From Rhizobium sp. AC27/96 (GTDB lineage Bacteria; Pseudomonadota; Alphaproteobacteria; Rhizobiales; Rhizobiaceae), in the NCBI RefSeq assembly GCF_001692325.1, contig NZ_LXKN01000019.1, positions 24,438-88,437 on the forward strand: DNA of 64,000 nucleotides, in the 5' to 3' direction. Positions 7,464-16,400 of the stretch are shown one piece after another. The position numbers and the translations under genes are program-made. The notes beneath the pieces are model-generated. The model was not told where the DNA came from and made no database searches. It saw only the letters and a list, made by a program, of their open reading frames with translations. Position 1 is the first letter of the stretch. The number at the start of each line of letters is the position of its first letter.

Positions 7464-9086
7464 ATGTCTGCCAAACAGATCAAATTCGGCCGTGATGCGC
7501 GAGAAGCGCTGCTTCGTGGCGTCGACATCCTCGCTGACGCAGTCAAGGTCACGCTCGGCCCGAAGGGTCGTAACGTCGTTATCGACAAGTCCTTCGGCGC
7601 TCCGCGCATCACCAAGGACGGCGTAGCCGTCGCCAAGGAAATCGAACTCGAAGACAAGTTCGAAAACATGGGCGCCCAGATGGTCCGCGAAGTTGCTTCG
7701 AAGACCAACGACATCGCCGGCGACGGCACGACGACTGCAACCGTTCTCGCCCAGGCCATCGTTCGCGAAGGTGGCAAGGCAGTTGCAGCCGGCATGAACC
7801 CGATGGACCTGAAGCGCGGTATTGACCTGGCGGTCGCAGCCGTGGTCAAGGACTTGCTCGCCAAGGCGAAGAAGATCGATACGTCGGAAGAGATTGCTCA
7901 AGTTGGCACCATCTCGGCGAATGGCGAGAAGGAAATCGGCCAGTACATCGCCGACGCGATGAAGAAGGTCGGCAACGAAGGCGTCATCACGGTTGAAGAA
8001 GCCAAGGCCGCCGAAACCGAGCTCGAAGTCGTCGAAGGCATGCAGTTCGACCGCGGCTACCTCAGCCCCTATTTCGTCACCAATGCCGAGAAGATGGTTG
8101 CTGAGCTGGAAGATGCCTATGTGCTCTTGCACGAGAAGAAGCTTTCGAACCTGCAGGCCATGCTGCCAATTCTGGAAGCTGTCGTCCAAACCGGTAAGCC
8201 GCTCCTCATCATCTCGGAAGATGTCGAAGGCGAAGCTCTTGCGACCCTCGTCGTCAACAAGCTGCGCGGCGGCCTGAAGATTGCTGCCGTCAAGGCTCCT
8301 GGCTTCGGCGATCGTCGCAAAGCCATGCTGGAAGATCTCGCGATCTTGACTGGCGGCACTGTCATCTCCGAAGACCTCGGTATCAAGCTCGAGTCGGTCA
8401 CCCTCGACATGCTCGGCCGCGCCAAGAAGGTCTCGATCACCAAGGAAACCACAACAGTCGTCGATGGTGCGGGCGCCAAGTCCGACATCGAAGGCCGTGT
8501 AGCCCAGATCAAGGCTCAGATCGAAGAGACCACGTCGGACTACGACAAGGAAAAGCTGCAGGAACGCCTCGCGAAGCTTTCCGGCGGGGTTGCCGTTATC
8601 CGCGTTGGCGGTTCGACGGAGATCGAAGTCAAAGAAAAGAAGGATCGCGTCGACGATGCGCTCAATGCGACCCGCGCAGCCGTTGAAGAAGGCATTGTTC
8701 CCGGCGGCGGAACAGCTCTGCTTCGCGCCTCCATCGTCCTCAACGTAAAGGCGGAGAACGACGACCAAAACGCCGGCGTCACCATTATTCGCAAGGCGCT
8801 ACAGTCATTGGTTCGGCAGATTGCGGAAAATGCGGGTGACGAAGGTTCGCTCGTGGTCGGTCGAATTCTGGAAAGCAATACGGATGACTTCGGCTACAAT
8901 GCCCAGACGGGCGAGTATGGCGACATGATCGCCATGGGCATCGTCGATCCGGTCAAGGTCGTTCGCACTGCCCTGCAGAACGCAGCCTCGGTTGCCGGCC
9001 TGCTGGTCACGACGGAAGCCATGATTGCCGATCTTCCTAAGAAGGATGCTGGCGGCGGCATGCCCGACATGAGTGGTGTGATGTAA
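7464..9086 (+). CDS. groEL: GroEL chaperonin (Hsp60)
   Basis: A 540-residue chaperonin subunit that, with GroES, folds client proteins in an ATP-driven double ring. The ATP-binding motif GDGTTTATVLAQAI (about residues 86-99), the VTLGPKGRNVV segment and the C-terminal catalytic Asp region (NAQTGEYGDM) are intact. The tail is GGGMPDMSGVM rather than a long GGM repeat, a tail type often seen in secondary rhizobial GroELs (inference). A large antisense frame (minus 7425-8768) is a shadow of this gene. A hairpin terminator lies about 100 bases downstream. Confidence 0.98.
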   Translation: MSAKQIKFGRDAREALLRGVDILADAVKVTLGPKGRNVVIDKSFGAPRITKDGVAVAKEIELEDKFENMGAQMVREVASKTNDIAGDGTTTATVLAQAIVREGGKAVAAGMNPMDLKRGIDLAVAAVVKDLLAKAKKIDTSEEIAQVGTISANGEKEIGQYIADAMKKVGNEGVITVEEAKAAETELEVVEGMQFDRGYLSPYFVTNAEKMVAELEDAYVLLHEKKLSNLQAMLPILEAVVQTGKPLLIISEDVEGEALATLVVNKLRGGLKIAAVKAPGFGDRRKAMLEDLAILTGGTVISEDLGIKLESVTLDMLGRAKKVSITKETTTVVDGAGAKSDIEGRVAQIKAQIEETTSDYDKEKLQERLAKLSGGVAVIRVGGSTEIEVKEKKDRVDDALNATRAAVEEGIVPGGGTALLRASIVLNVKAENDDQNAGVTIIRKALQSLVRQIAENAGDEGSLVVGRILESNTDDFGYNAQTGEYGDMIAMGIVDPVKVVRTALQNAASVAGLLVTTEAMIADLPKKDAGGGMPDMSGVM

Positions 9087-9125
9087 CGGGTTCCTTCTGG
9101 AAACTCGCAGATACTATTTTACATA

Positions 9126-9204
9126 GGGCTCCGATCGATCGGAACCCTTCATACCCCATAAGATGACACCGATATTTTATGTCTGGAGGCGCCCGCGCCT
9201 CCAG
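9126..9204 (+). terminator. Terminator region after groEL
   Basis: Two hairpins follow groEL. The first (9126-9147) pairs GGG-TCCGATCGATCGGA-CCC with one mismatch. The second (9183-9204) has a perfect 9-bp stem CTGGAGGCG/CGCCTCCAG around a CCCG loop, followed by TTTAT. The second fits a Rho-independent terminator of the groESL transcript, although its T-run is short. Confidence 0.6.
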
Positions 9205-9356
9205 TTTATCCGCTTACGCCCATACTCCCGAACTAAAGAAAATGTTGGCCGATCAGCGTTGCTGATCAGCGCCCGACGCGATTCTGAAAGGATCGAAGCG
9301 ATGATTCTCTATTCCTTCCCATGCCTTGGAACGTCCGCATCTGGCGGGATCAACGC

Positions 9357-10265
9357 ATGATTGGTTATCTGATCCTCGTTCACCGCTACGCTGACCAATT
9401 CAAGCGCCTGTTCAGGGCGATCTATAACGATCAAAACCATTATGTTGTGCATGTCGACAAAAACTCAGGAACCGATCTCGAAAACGAAATCCGAGACTTT
9501 CTGCTTCCTTATTCAAACGCGGATATGATCAGAAGCGAAAAGGCCATCTGGGGTGGCTATAGTCTGGTAAACGCAGAGCTGCGCGGCATGGAACGCCTAC
9601 TGGAAATGGGGGATTGGAGCCACTTCATCAACCTCAGCGGCCAAGATTTTCCGCTGAAGCCTCAAAAACAGATTATGGAGTATCTCAATGCCAACCTTGA
9701 TCGCGAATTCATCAAGGTACTCGACCAGGATCAGTATCGCCCGGATACGATGCACCGCGTTACCGAGTATGTGGTCGAATTGGACGAAAGCATACAGCGC
9801 ACTGCGCGTTCAAGGCCGTTTCTGAGCGACGCCACGCCCTATATCGGCAATCAGTGGATGATCGTCACCAGGGCTTTCTGCGAGTTCGTGTGCCGGGAAC
9901 CGAGCGTGGACCGCTACAAGGCATTCTACGAGAACACGCTGATCGCCGACGAGGGGTTCTTCCAGACAGTGATGATGAACTGCGCGATTGAAAGCGAGAT
10001 CATCAATGATGATTTGCGGATGATCGACTGGATTTCCGATGGCGACATCAAGCTGCGCCCCAGGACCTATCAGCGCGCAGACGCTGCTGACCTCAAAGGA
10101 AGCTCCAACCTCTTCGCCCGAAAATTCGACCAGACGGTTGACGGCGAGATCCTCGCGATCCTTGAACGGCATCTTGCCAAACAGGCGGTCGCGAATGTTG
10201 ACAGGTTGCGCGCTATGCCGGTCGATCCTGCATTCGCCTTCCCCCTGGAGGGAAGCGCAGCGTGA
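9357..10265 (+). CDS. GT14-family (Core-2/I-branching-like) glycosyltransferase
   Basis: A 302-residue protein resembling the beta-1,6-N-acetylglucosaminyltransferase family GT14, which transfers sugar from UDP-sugars. Supporting segments are YLILVHRYADQFKRLFRAI at the N-terminus, NHYVVHVDKNS, the family motif FINLSGQDFPLK (about residues 95-106), GNQWMIVTRAFCEF and the acidic TLIADEGFFQTVMMN. There is no signal peptide or membrane helix, so it is probably cytoplasmic, perhaps acting on a polysaccharide or capsule; the acceptor is unknown. The ATG at 9357 overlaps the stop of a 19-codon frame (9301-9360) that has its own AGGA site, suggesting a coupled leader peptide. An in-frame start at 9321 is possible. 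Confidence 0.8.
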   Translation: MIGYLILVHRYADQFKRLFRAIYNDQNHYVVHVDKNSGTDLENEIRDFLLPYSNADMIRSEKAIWGGYSLVNAELRGMERLLEMGDWSHFINLSGQDFPLKPQKQIMEYLNANLDREFIKVLDQDQYRPDTMHRVTEYVVELDESIQRTARSRPFLSDATPYIGNQWMIVTRAFCEFVCREPSVDRYKAFYENTLIADEGFFQTVMMNCAIESEIINDDLRMIDWISDGDIKLRPRTYQRADAADLKGSSNLFARKFDQTVDGEILAILERHLAKQAVANVDRLRAMPVDPAFAFPLEGSAA

Positions 10266-10266
10266 G

Positions 10267-10542
10267 ATGACGGGCCTTATGTTGATATTGAACAAACCAC
10301 GGCAGGCCGGACCTTATTCCGACAGAGATATAGGCTGTCAGGAAGCCCTCGAACAGGCCTTTCTCGATCTGGCCAAGGGGCTGACGCCGGATAGTATCGT
10401 GGATACGGCTGGCGGCAAGCTTTCTCCTGTGCTGATGGCCCTTGCACAACGTGCCAAAGCTGTGGGCTGGACCTCGGAAGAGGCGGAAGTTGCCATCAGC
10501 GAGTTGGCGCAAAATCTTCTGGACGACATGTCGTCGATGTAA
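10267..10542 (+). CDS. Small conserved rhizobial-type protein
   Basis: A 91-residue acidic helical protein of unknown function, starting 1 base after the glycosyltransferase stop with GAGGGAAG upstream, so the two genes are likely cotranscribed. Its C-terminal half, with AKAVGWTSEEAEVAISELA, resembles the middle of the 77-residue protein at 51168-51401 (QAVAVGWDRREVIMALVDLL). They look like members of one small family sharing an A-V-G-W motif. No catalytic residues are apparent. Confidence 0.65.
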   Translation: MTGLMLILNKPRQAGPYSDRDIGCQEALEQAFLDLAKGLTPDSIVDTAGGKLSPVLMALAQRAKAVGWTSEEAEVAISELAQNLLDDMSSM

Positions 10543-10822
10543 AACGGGCAAAGGCTCACCCGGCCGGATGGTTCAATATTTGGCGTTGGACTGGCCTGCT
10601 GTTATGTGAGCAGGTCCTGTAGAGCATCTGGTCTCTCGTCGTTTCGAAGACAGGAGTTTTCGCGACCAATCAGGTCAGATAGCGAGTTGGCGCGCTTGGA
10701 ACGTGACAACGCTTTTCGATGAAATGGCCGCCGCTTTATGGTCACTCGCTGGCCGGAGTAACTGAAATGCGCGAGGCGACGTGCGTTGCTGCCGATCCCG
10801 GCCCACTCATTTGGAGAGATAT

Positions 10823-11088
10823 ATGACCCTTAAATATGACTCTAGATTTCCAAACAAAGCCGGAGTTTCGACGACGTGAAACGGACGGTGCGCTTTCACG
10901 ACTATGACGGCATGTTCGAGGTGCGTTTCCTGATCGAGTCCACCGCTTTACTGAAAGAGGCGAATGGTGGTGATGTAGAAGCGGATTATCTCGACAGGTC
11001 TCGCCTGAAAATTCAGATGGCGGCGCTCAGGGTCTATTAGCGCTATCGCCGATCAGCTTACACATTCACGGCCAGCGAGCTCGAATGA
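10823..11088 (+). pseudogene. DUF1488-family pseudogene (frameshift plus internal stop)
   Basis: An ATG at 10823 with a GGAGAG ribosome-binding site begins MTLKYDSRFPNKAGVST and ends at TGA 10877. The adjacent frame continues without a start as DVKRTVRFHDYDGMFEVRFL..., which matches DUF1488 proteins (variations on FPN...VRFWGHD...F), then meets TAG at 11038 before the expected RYRRSAYTFTASELE ending at 11088. Joining the frames gives a full-length DUF1488 protein with one frameshift and one nonsense codon. A sequencing error could explain one lesion but hardly both. Confidence 0.7.
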
Positions 11089-11161
11089 CGGTGTCCACCT
11101 CCCGCTCTGCGCTGGCATTTCCAACCAATAACCCGTTTCAGGGCCTTAAGGAAAATTCATT

Positions 11162-11365
11162 ATGATCGAGTTCGAACCCGCACAGCCCCGTTTGGACGGA
11201 CCGCGAGCCGCCGTTTACGAGTTCGCCAAGAAATACCGATTGAGCGACAAGGAAGCTGAACGGATTTTCCTCAAGCTGGGTCCCTCGGCGACGCAGGAGG
11301 CTATGCTTGCGGAGGCGCGGCTTCCTTCGCCGGAATTCAAGGCCGGTACGAACAAGCAATCATGA
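11162..11365 (+). CDS. Small hypothetical protein
   Basis: A 67-residue protein with an AAGGAAAA ribosome-binding stretch before the ATG. The core VYEFAKKYRLSDKEAERIFLKLGPSA looks like a small helix-turn-helix or three-helix unit, but no family was recognised. Its TGA overlaps the start of the next gene (ATGA), implying translational coupling with it. Confidence 0.6.
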   Translation: MIEFEPAQPRLDGPRAAVYEFAKKYRLSDKEAERIFLKLGPSATQEAMLAEARLPSPEFKAGTNKQS

Positions 11366-11931
11366 AGTCCCCCGTGCAGGAAGGCTTGGTTTTGAAGCAC
11401 ATTTCCGATGGTTCGCACACTGCTGAATTGCCTGTTACAAGCTTCTCCATCAAACCAGCCGAGAGCATTTCGATGAACCTGAGCGCACGCATTGCAGCGA
11501 CGGTCAGAGAAGCTCGGGCTCAACGAGAGCTCGAACAGCAACAGGCGTCCGAACGAGCAAACGCTGAGCGTCGAGAAATACAGCAAAAGGCAAAGAACGC
11601 CTTGCTGTCGCTTTTGGCGGATGACGTCATTGATTTCATCATCGGTAAGCACGCCGCTTTGGGTGAACTTGATCTCGGAACGATAAAGATCACGAGGAGC
11701 GGTGTCGAGCTCATCAGAGGCGGCGGAGCCGGGGCATCCCATATGGCCGGCGACAGGCTCGATATCAAATTTGACGGCGCCATTTTGCAGGCCGGCCAGC
11801 AATTGAAATCCCTTGAGTTTCAGAATCGCGTGCTGGAACTTCAGGCCCAGGGCATAAAGATCGACGGCGCTTACGACGCCTCATCCCAGGGCATCTTGAT
11901 CACCTTCGACTATCAAGGCGCTCTATACTGA
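11362..11931 (+). CDS. Hypothetical protein with a central coiled coil
   Basis: A 189-residue protein overlapping the previous gene by 4 bases. Residues about 40-80 (REARAQRELEQQQASERANA and following) form a strongly charged coiled coil; the C-terminal half (about 95-189) is predicted alpha/beta and carries a glycine-rich turn. There is no signal peptide. An alternative start at the internal ATG 11473 (MNLSARIAATV) would remove a weakly structured N-terminus. The function is unknown; coupling to the small upstream protein suggests a two-protein unit. Confidence 0.6.
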   Translation: MKSPVQEGLVLKHISDGSHTAELPVTSFSIKPAESISMNLSARIAATVREARAQRELEQQQASERANAERREIQQKAKNALLSLLADDVIDFIIGKHAALGELDLGTIKITRSGVELIRGGGAGASHMAGDRLDIKFDGAILQAGQQLKSLEFQNRVLELQAQGIKIDGAYDASSQGILITFDYQGALY

Positions 11932-11945
11932 GCCAGGGCGAAGGG

Positions 11946-13097
11946 TCACGGGAGCAGGCGTGCCGCCCGACCTGTTCGGCGTGTTGCGCTATTATAATAG
12001 TTTGAGGCTTGCTGCACCGACCGATGGCAAGATTGCTCCATCGCTTCGGGGAGGGGGATACCGCGGTTAGCCGCTTCGGTTAAATAACCAGACCGCAATC
12101 CATGCGCGGAAAACTCCCTAGGCTCCAATCCTGCCATCTCCACCCGCTGCTTGATGATCGCATTGACCGACTGCGGATCGAGCGCCCGCTTTGAAACCGT
12201 CCCCCAACGCCCGATCCCCCGAAATACGCTGCCCTTGTCGATCTTGGCAGCCGCCAGCCAGTCATGCAGCGCCTCCACCGGCCGGCCGGTCAGATAGACG
12301 ACCTCGTCCTCTTCGCCCGTCGTGATCTTGGTGCGGCCGAGGTGTATGGCGAGAGAGGGGAGGGGAGGTCCACCCTGGACATCGATCGGCGGCTCGACGC
12401 TCAATTGCTCGCGTCGCAGGCCGGCCACCTCGCTGCGCCTGCGGCCTCCAGAGGCGAAGGCGACCATCAGGATCGCCCGGTCGCGCAGATCGCGCAGACT
12501 ATCGGTGGCGCAGGTCGCCAGCAGTTTGGCCAGCACGTCGCCGGTGATTGCCTTGGCACTCTTGCGACGACGTGTCCGCGGGACGGCGCGCACCGCGAGG
12601 CGGATAGCCGACTTGAGGGCAGGGGAGGCGAAGGTTCCGTCAAGGCCGCGCCATTTCGTCAGTGTCGACCAGTTCGCCAGCCGCCGGCGCACCGTCGCCG
12701 GCGCATGTGGACCGATAGATTTGAGAAATCCCTGCTGGCGGAGGCTATCGTCGACGTCGGCTGGCATGCCGTGATCCGGATCCATCTCTCGGCGCTGCGG
12801 ATCCCAGAGATGATGGGCGACGAATTTTAGCAGTAGCGCCTCGGGCGCAGGCCAGAGCAGGGATTGTCCGGTCGCCGCCATGCCCCAGGCTTCGAGATAG
12901 GCAAGATCCGAGGTCAGCGCCCTGAGCGTGTTGTCACCCATGCCCTGGTTGACGAGATGGCGAAGCGTTTCGATGTCCTGGTCGGTCAAGAGCTCGGCAA
13001 GCTCGTCGCGACGCTCGATCGGCAACACGGCGGCGATGGTGTCGAGTTCTTCGGCGCGGCGTTCGACGGCGGTCAGTGATGTCTTGGCTTTGGCCAC
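11946..13097 (-). CDS. Tyrosine recombinase / integrase
   Basis: A 383-residue site-specific recombinase. The N-terminal half is a helical core-binding domain; the C-terminal catalytic domain has Arg in FASGGRRRSEVAGL, the H-x-x-R box SAHGLRSGYLTE, a downstream His (CHRSVQQ) and the Tyr nucleophile in ASNYYNSA. Such enzymes integrate or resolve mobile elements or plasmid multimers. The start codon is GTG at 13097. It sits at the left edge of the defence-type island and reads leftward. A 9-5-9 bp palindrome about 90 bases upstream could be its operator or recombination site. Whether it moves the adjacent island is inference. Confidence 0.9.
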   Translation of the reverse strand: MAKAKTSLTAVERRAEELDTIAAVLPIERRDELAELLTDQDIETLRHLVNQGMGDNTLRALTSDLAYLEAWGMAATGQSLLWPAPEALLLKFVAHHLWDPQRREMDPDHGMPADVDDSLRQQGFLKSIGPHAPATVRRRLANWSTLTKWRGLDGTFASPALKSAIRLAVRAVPRTRRRKSAKAITGDVLAKLLATCATDSLRDLRDRAILMVAFASGGRRRSEVAGLRREQLSVEPPIDVQGGPPLPSLAIHLGRTKITTGEEDEVVYLTGRPVEALHDWLAAAKIDKGSVFRGIGRWGTVSKRALDPQSVNAIIKQRVEMAGLEPREFSAHGLRSGYLTEAANRGIPLPEAMEQSCHRSVQQASNYYNSATRRTGRAARLLP

Positions 13098-13477
13098 GGG
13101 CGCTCCAAAAGGCGGGTTTTAGCGGCCGCTGGGACCGTGATCTGCTACGATTCTTTCCGATTTGCGCCGCCAAATCAATCTACCATCGATAAGGGTTACT
13201 TATCGATAGTGATGGGCACAGCGAAACGCCGTCCGAGCAACGGAAACAACGACGGAATTTACTTCGCCATAGAAAAAGAAAGGCAATAATTCATATGGTT
13301 AATGCTTTGAAAATCCGGAAAGTTCGAGTGGGTTCCGAAGTAAGTCGGGCAGATTTAGTGGCGGTACCGTTCCATTCGGCAAAAGCGATGGCGCAACCAA
13401 GCTGAAGCAGCCGCGGGTGACCTGACCGACCAGCGATATACCTCAGCCGCTGCTCTTGGGTTTTCTGAGGATCCTGC
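13098..13477. other. Spacer between integrase and the STAND gene
   Basis: A 380-base stretch upstream of the integrase and downstream of the giant STAND gene, both read leftward. It contains the palindrome at 13185-13207 and an AT-rich part around 13255-13310. A minus frame at 13291-13686 is a shadow running into the STAND gene. No further gene is supported. Confidence 0.5.
13185..13207. promoter_or_regulatory. 9-5-9 bp palindrome upstream of the integrase
   Basis: Perfect arms ATCGATAAG and CTTATCGAT flank the 5-base spacer GGTTA. The position, 88 bases before the integrase GTG start, suits an operator; the arm/spacer geometry also resembles the core site of a tyrosine recombinase. A second copy was not found in the window, so the two roles cannot be separated. 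Confidence 0.5.
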
Positions 13478-16400
13478 CTATTGCGAATTACCATGATCTC
13501 TCTGCCGAAACAGGTCACACCGCTTTGCGATCTCGGCGTCAAGTCCCTCGATTTCTTCTGGATCACAGGTTTTGCGTCTGGTGTCGAGGTCGGCGATCTC
13601 GTGGAGTATCCACCGTCCGAGTGTGTCGACACTTCTTTCAAGTCCTGCTTTGCGAACAAGCACGCGTCCAAGATCGCGTGGGGCACGCGTTACGCTTGTG
13701 AGCGATCCTCGCTTGTCCAACAGATAGAGCAACCATCGCGTATCATCATTTTCAGAATCGTGATTGTCGCTTCGGCGCGAAATCTCAACTGATAGGATGA
13801 GGCTTTTGTCGGCTTGATCGAGCAGAGCACCGAGGGCAGCGCGGCTCGACGTTGCGCGCCAACCAGAACCACTCGCGGAGCCTTCGCCTGCCCACTGGAT
13901 AATTCTGACTATCTCGCCGTCACCAGGGATCTCCCAAGTCCCGCGTTGATAGTTAAAAGTCAGAAGCTCGGGCCTCGCCACGCCGACCGGCTTGATCGGT
14001 ATGTTACCCACAGTTCCGCGGCGCTCGTCGAACTGATCTGCTTGCGGCTCCTCGTTCGATATTTCCAGCCAAGTTTTAAGCTCAAATCCGGGAGCGTGAA
14101 TTTCGTGGTGATAACGGCCTTCCGGCAATGCAAAATCCATGTGGTTTCTTGTATTTACCAGTGCTTGCGCAAGCGAGCGCGCCGTCTTCGGGGTGACAAA
14201 CGCTGAATGAATGTTAACATCCTGAACCGCATCCCCCCAACGAAGCCTGAAGTCAGCGGCGACCACGATATCGTTGCTCGTGGCGACTTCGCTGTCGAAG
14301 ACGTCAGGCGGGAGATGGCGCCGCCATTGAGTGTTTTCAGTGATGCGGTCGCTCGATGCAAATAGCTGCTTGGGCGCGCCTTCGGGCGCCTGACCCCAAA
14401 ACCTGGGCTCCAAAGGGGGTGGGTTTCGCAGATCACTGAGCCAGTAGGGCGCAACCGTCGGCAAATTCTCACTCAGCCATTCATTGAAAGCGCTAGCCTG
14501 GACATTTGCAGCAAGTGGTACCTCGCTGATCAACTCACCCATGACGCACATCATCGCATGCCATTCTAGATAATAGCTGAGGCGTTGAATGGTTGGGCGC
14601 GCACCGTGTCGTCGGGATGTTGACTCGTAATCCGCTCCCTGAAGCCGACGCAAGCGAGGCTCGTTGACCCAGTGCGTTGTGGTCTCACCATATCCCCACT
14701 TGTCATGAAGCCAGTGCTCAAGGCGATCAAGAAAGCGATCCATTGGCATGTCGAACAGGCGCGCGGCTGGTCCATACCAATAGGGGATCGCGTCAGTCGT
14801 GTCGAAACTGTATTTGCGCTTCTTTCTTCCCGCCTCCGACCCTTCATCGTTGCGCTGATCGATAGATCCTTTGGCACCTTGGCGGGACCAATGGCTACGG
14901 TTGAGCTGCTGAATAAAGGTTCGATCTTCCTCGGTGAATTGTCCGAGCCCCGCAGCATCGATCGCCAACAATGTCGAACGACCGAGCTCCCGCAAGACCA
15001 CGTGGGGCTCGCGGCGTATGAGAGTGAGAATCGATGCGACATGCGGCTCGATAGCGCGAATATTGTCGACAGTTGCCCGCTGAAAAACCGTCATGAGTTG
15101 TTCAAGGGCCGCGTAGCGGTAGAAATGAGGGCCGGCAAACACCGACTCATGATTTGCGACCAAGCAGGTCGCGAGCTTTTCCCATGCGGGATCTTGCGCG
15201 CGCAGCAACGCAAGAGCGGCATGGGACGCGCGCCAAGCTATTCGCCGATCCATATCCCCCATTGCCGTAAATAGGATCCTCGCGACGCTTTCGGACACAT
15301 CCTGCGGCGGTTCCAAACCTGCAAGGCGCACAAGCGGAGGGTGAGATGTTCGAGCCTCGATCCTGGATAACAGTGAATCAAGAAGGCCGACCCGATCCTG
15401 AGCGGGTGTCCGGGCTGCGATCAGTCCGGTGAGCGTGTATAGAAGCTCGGCGGAAATTCTTTCGCCCTGCCGCTCGATACCCTCAAGGAGGATGTCAGCC
15501 TGGGCAATAGGACCGAGACCGGTTGCCCCTAATGCGGCCTCAATGACCTCCGGATCGTCGTAATTCCAGCGGAACAAATGACTTAACGCACCAGCAATAT
15601 ACGATGGAAATTGCTCCCGCATCCACGTTGTCACCGGCGGATAGGCCGACCAGGATTTCAGGATATCCGGTATCGCCTTCCCCAGTTCTCCGTCACCATT
15701 TCCAAGCTCTTTTGCTATCGTGAGAAATGGCACGCGAAGCGCGATGCTACCCAATCGCTGTGCGGCTTGCAAAAGCCAATCCGCACGAAGTACCCTGTCG
15801 CTGGTTTGCAGTTCTAACGCCGTGCGTATCTCGCTCTCGGTCGTTAGAAGCGTGACCGCTTCTTCGCTCGATTCGTCCTCACCACCCTCGTCAAAAGCGT
15901 CCTGGCCGTTGCCTTTGCTTTCATCCCATGAACGAAGCACGTCCCTGTGCCCCTTCGCGGCCGTGAGCGACGCTCTTGCGTCAACCCCGGCGTGCTCCTC
16001 AAGTGTCTCGTAGGCGGTCAGGAATTCATCAATATCGCCGCTGCGCATATAATCCGATAAGGTCGGTCCCAAGAGCCACTCGGGCAGCGAGGTGTCTTCG
16101 CCGACCGCCTTTTCGAGATCAACCAGACCCTCGGAGGCGAGCGTCGTCAGCGCCACGCGTTGGGCAAGCGACAATCCGCCGCGAGCGGCCGTGATGATGC
16201 TGGGGAGGCTTCGGCTGAACGGAATGATGTCCCCATCATGCCATTGCGCTGCCATCACCAAAGCCATCGACAAATCGGCGGCTGCTGCCCAGCCGACCAC
16301 CCCGTCCCAAGGAAAATCTCCCCCAACTGCGAGAGATTCAGCGACCGCACCGGCCGCATCGCCGAGACGTGCCGTGGCAGCGGCTCGTTCACTCGGATTA

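Noticed and set aside
7425..8768. 447-residue open frame on the minus strand
   Set aside because: It lies antisense to groEL, whose strong codon bias creates long shadow frames; it has no family resemblance.
10719..10826. 35-codon frame overlapping the DUF1488 pseudogene start by ATGA
   Set aside because: Too short and without a clear ribosome-binding site; the overlap may be chance beside a decayed gene.
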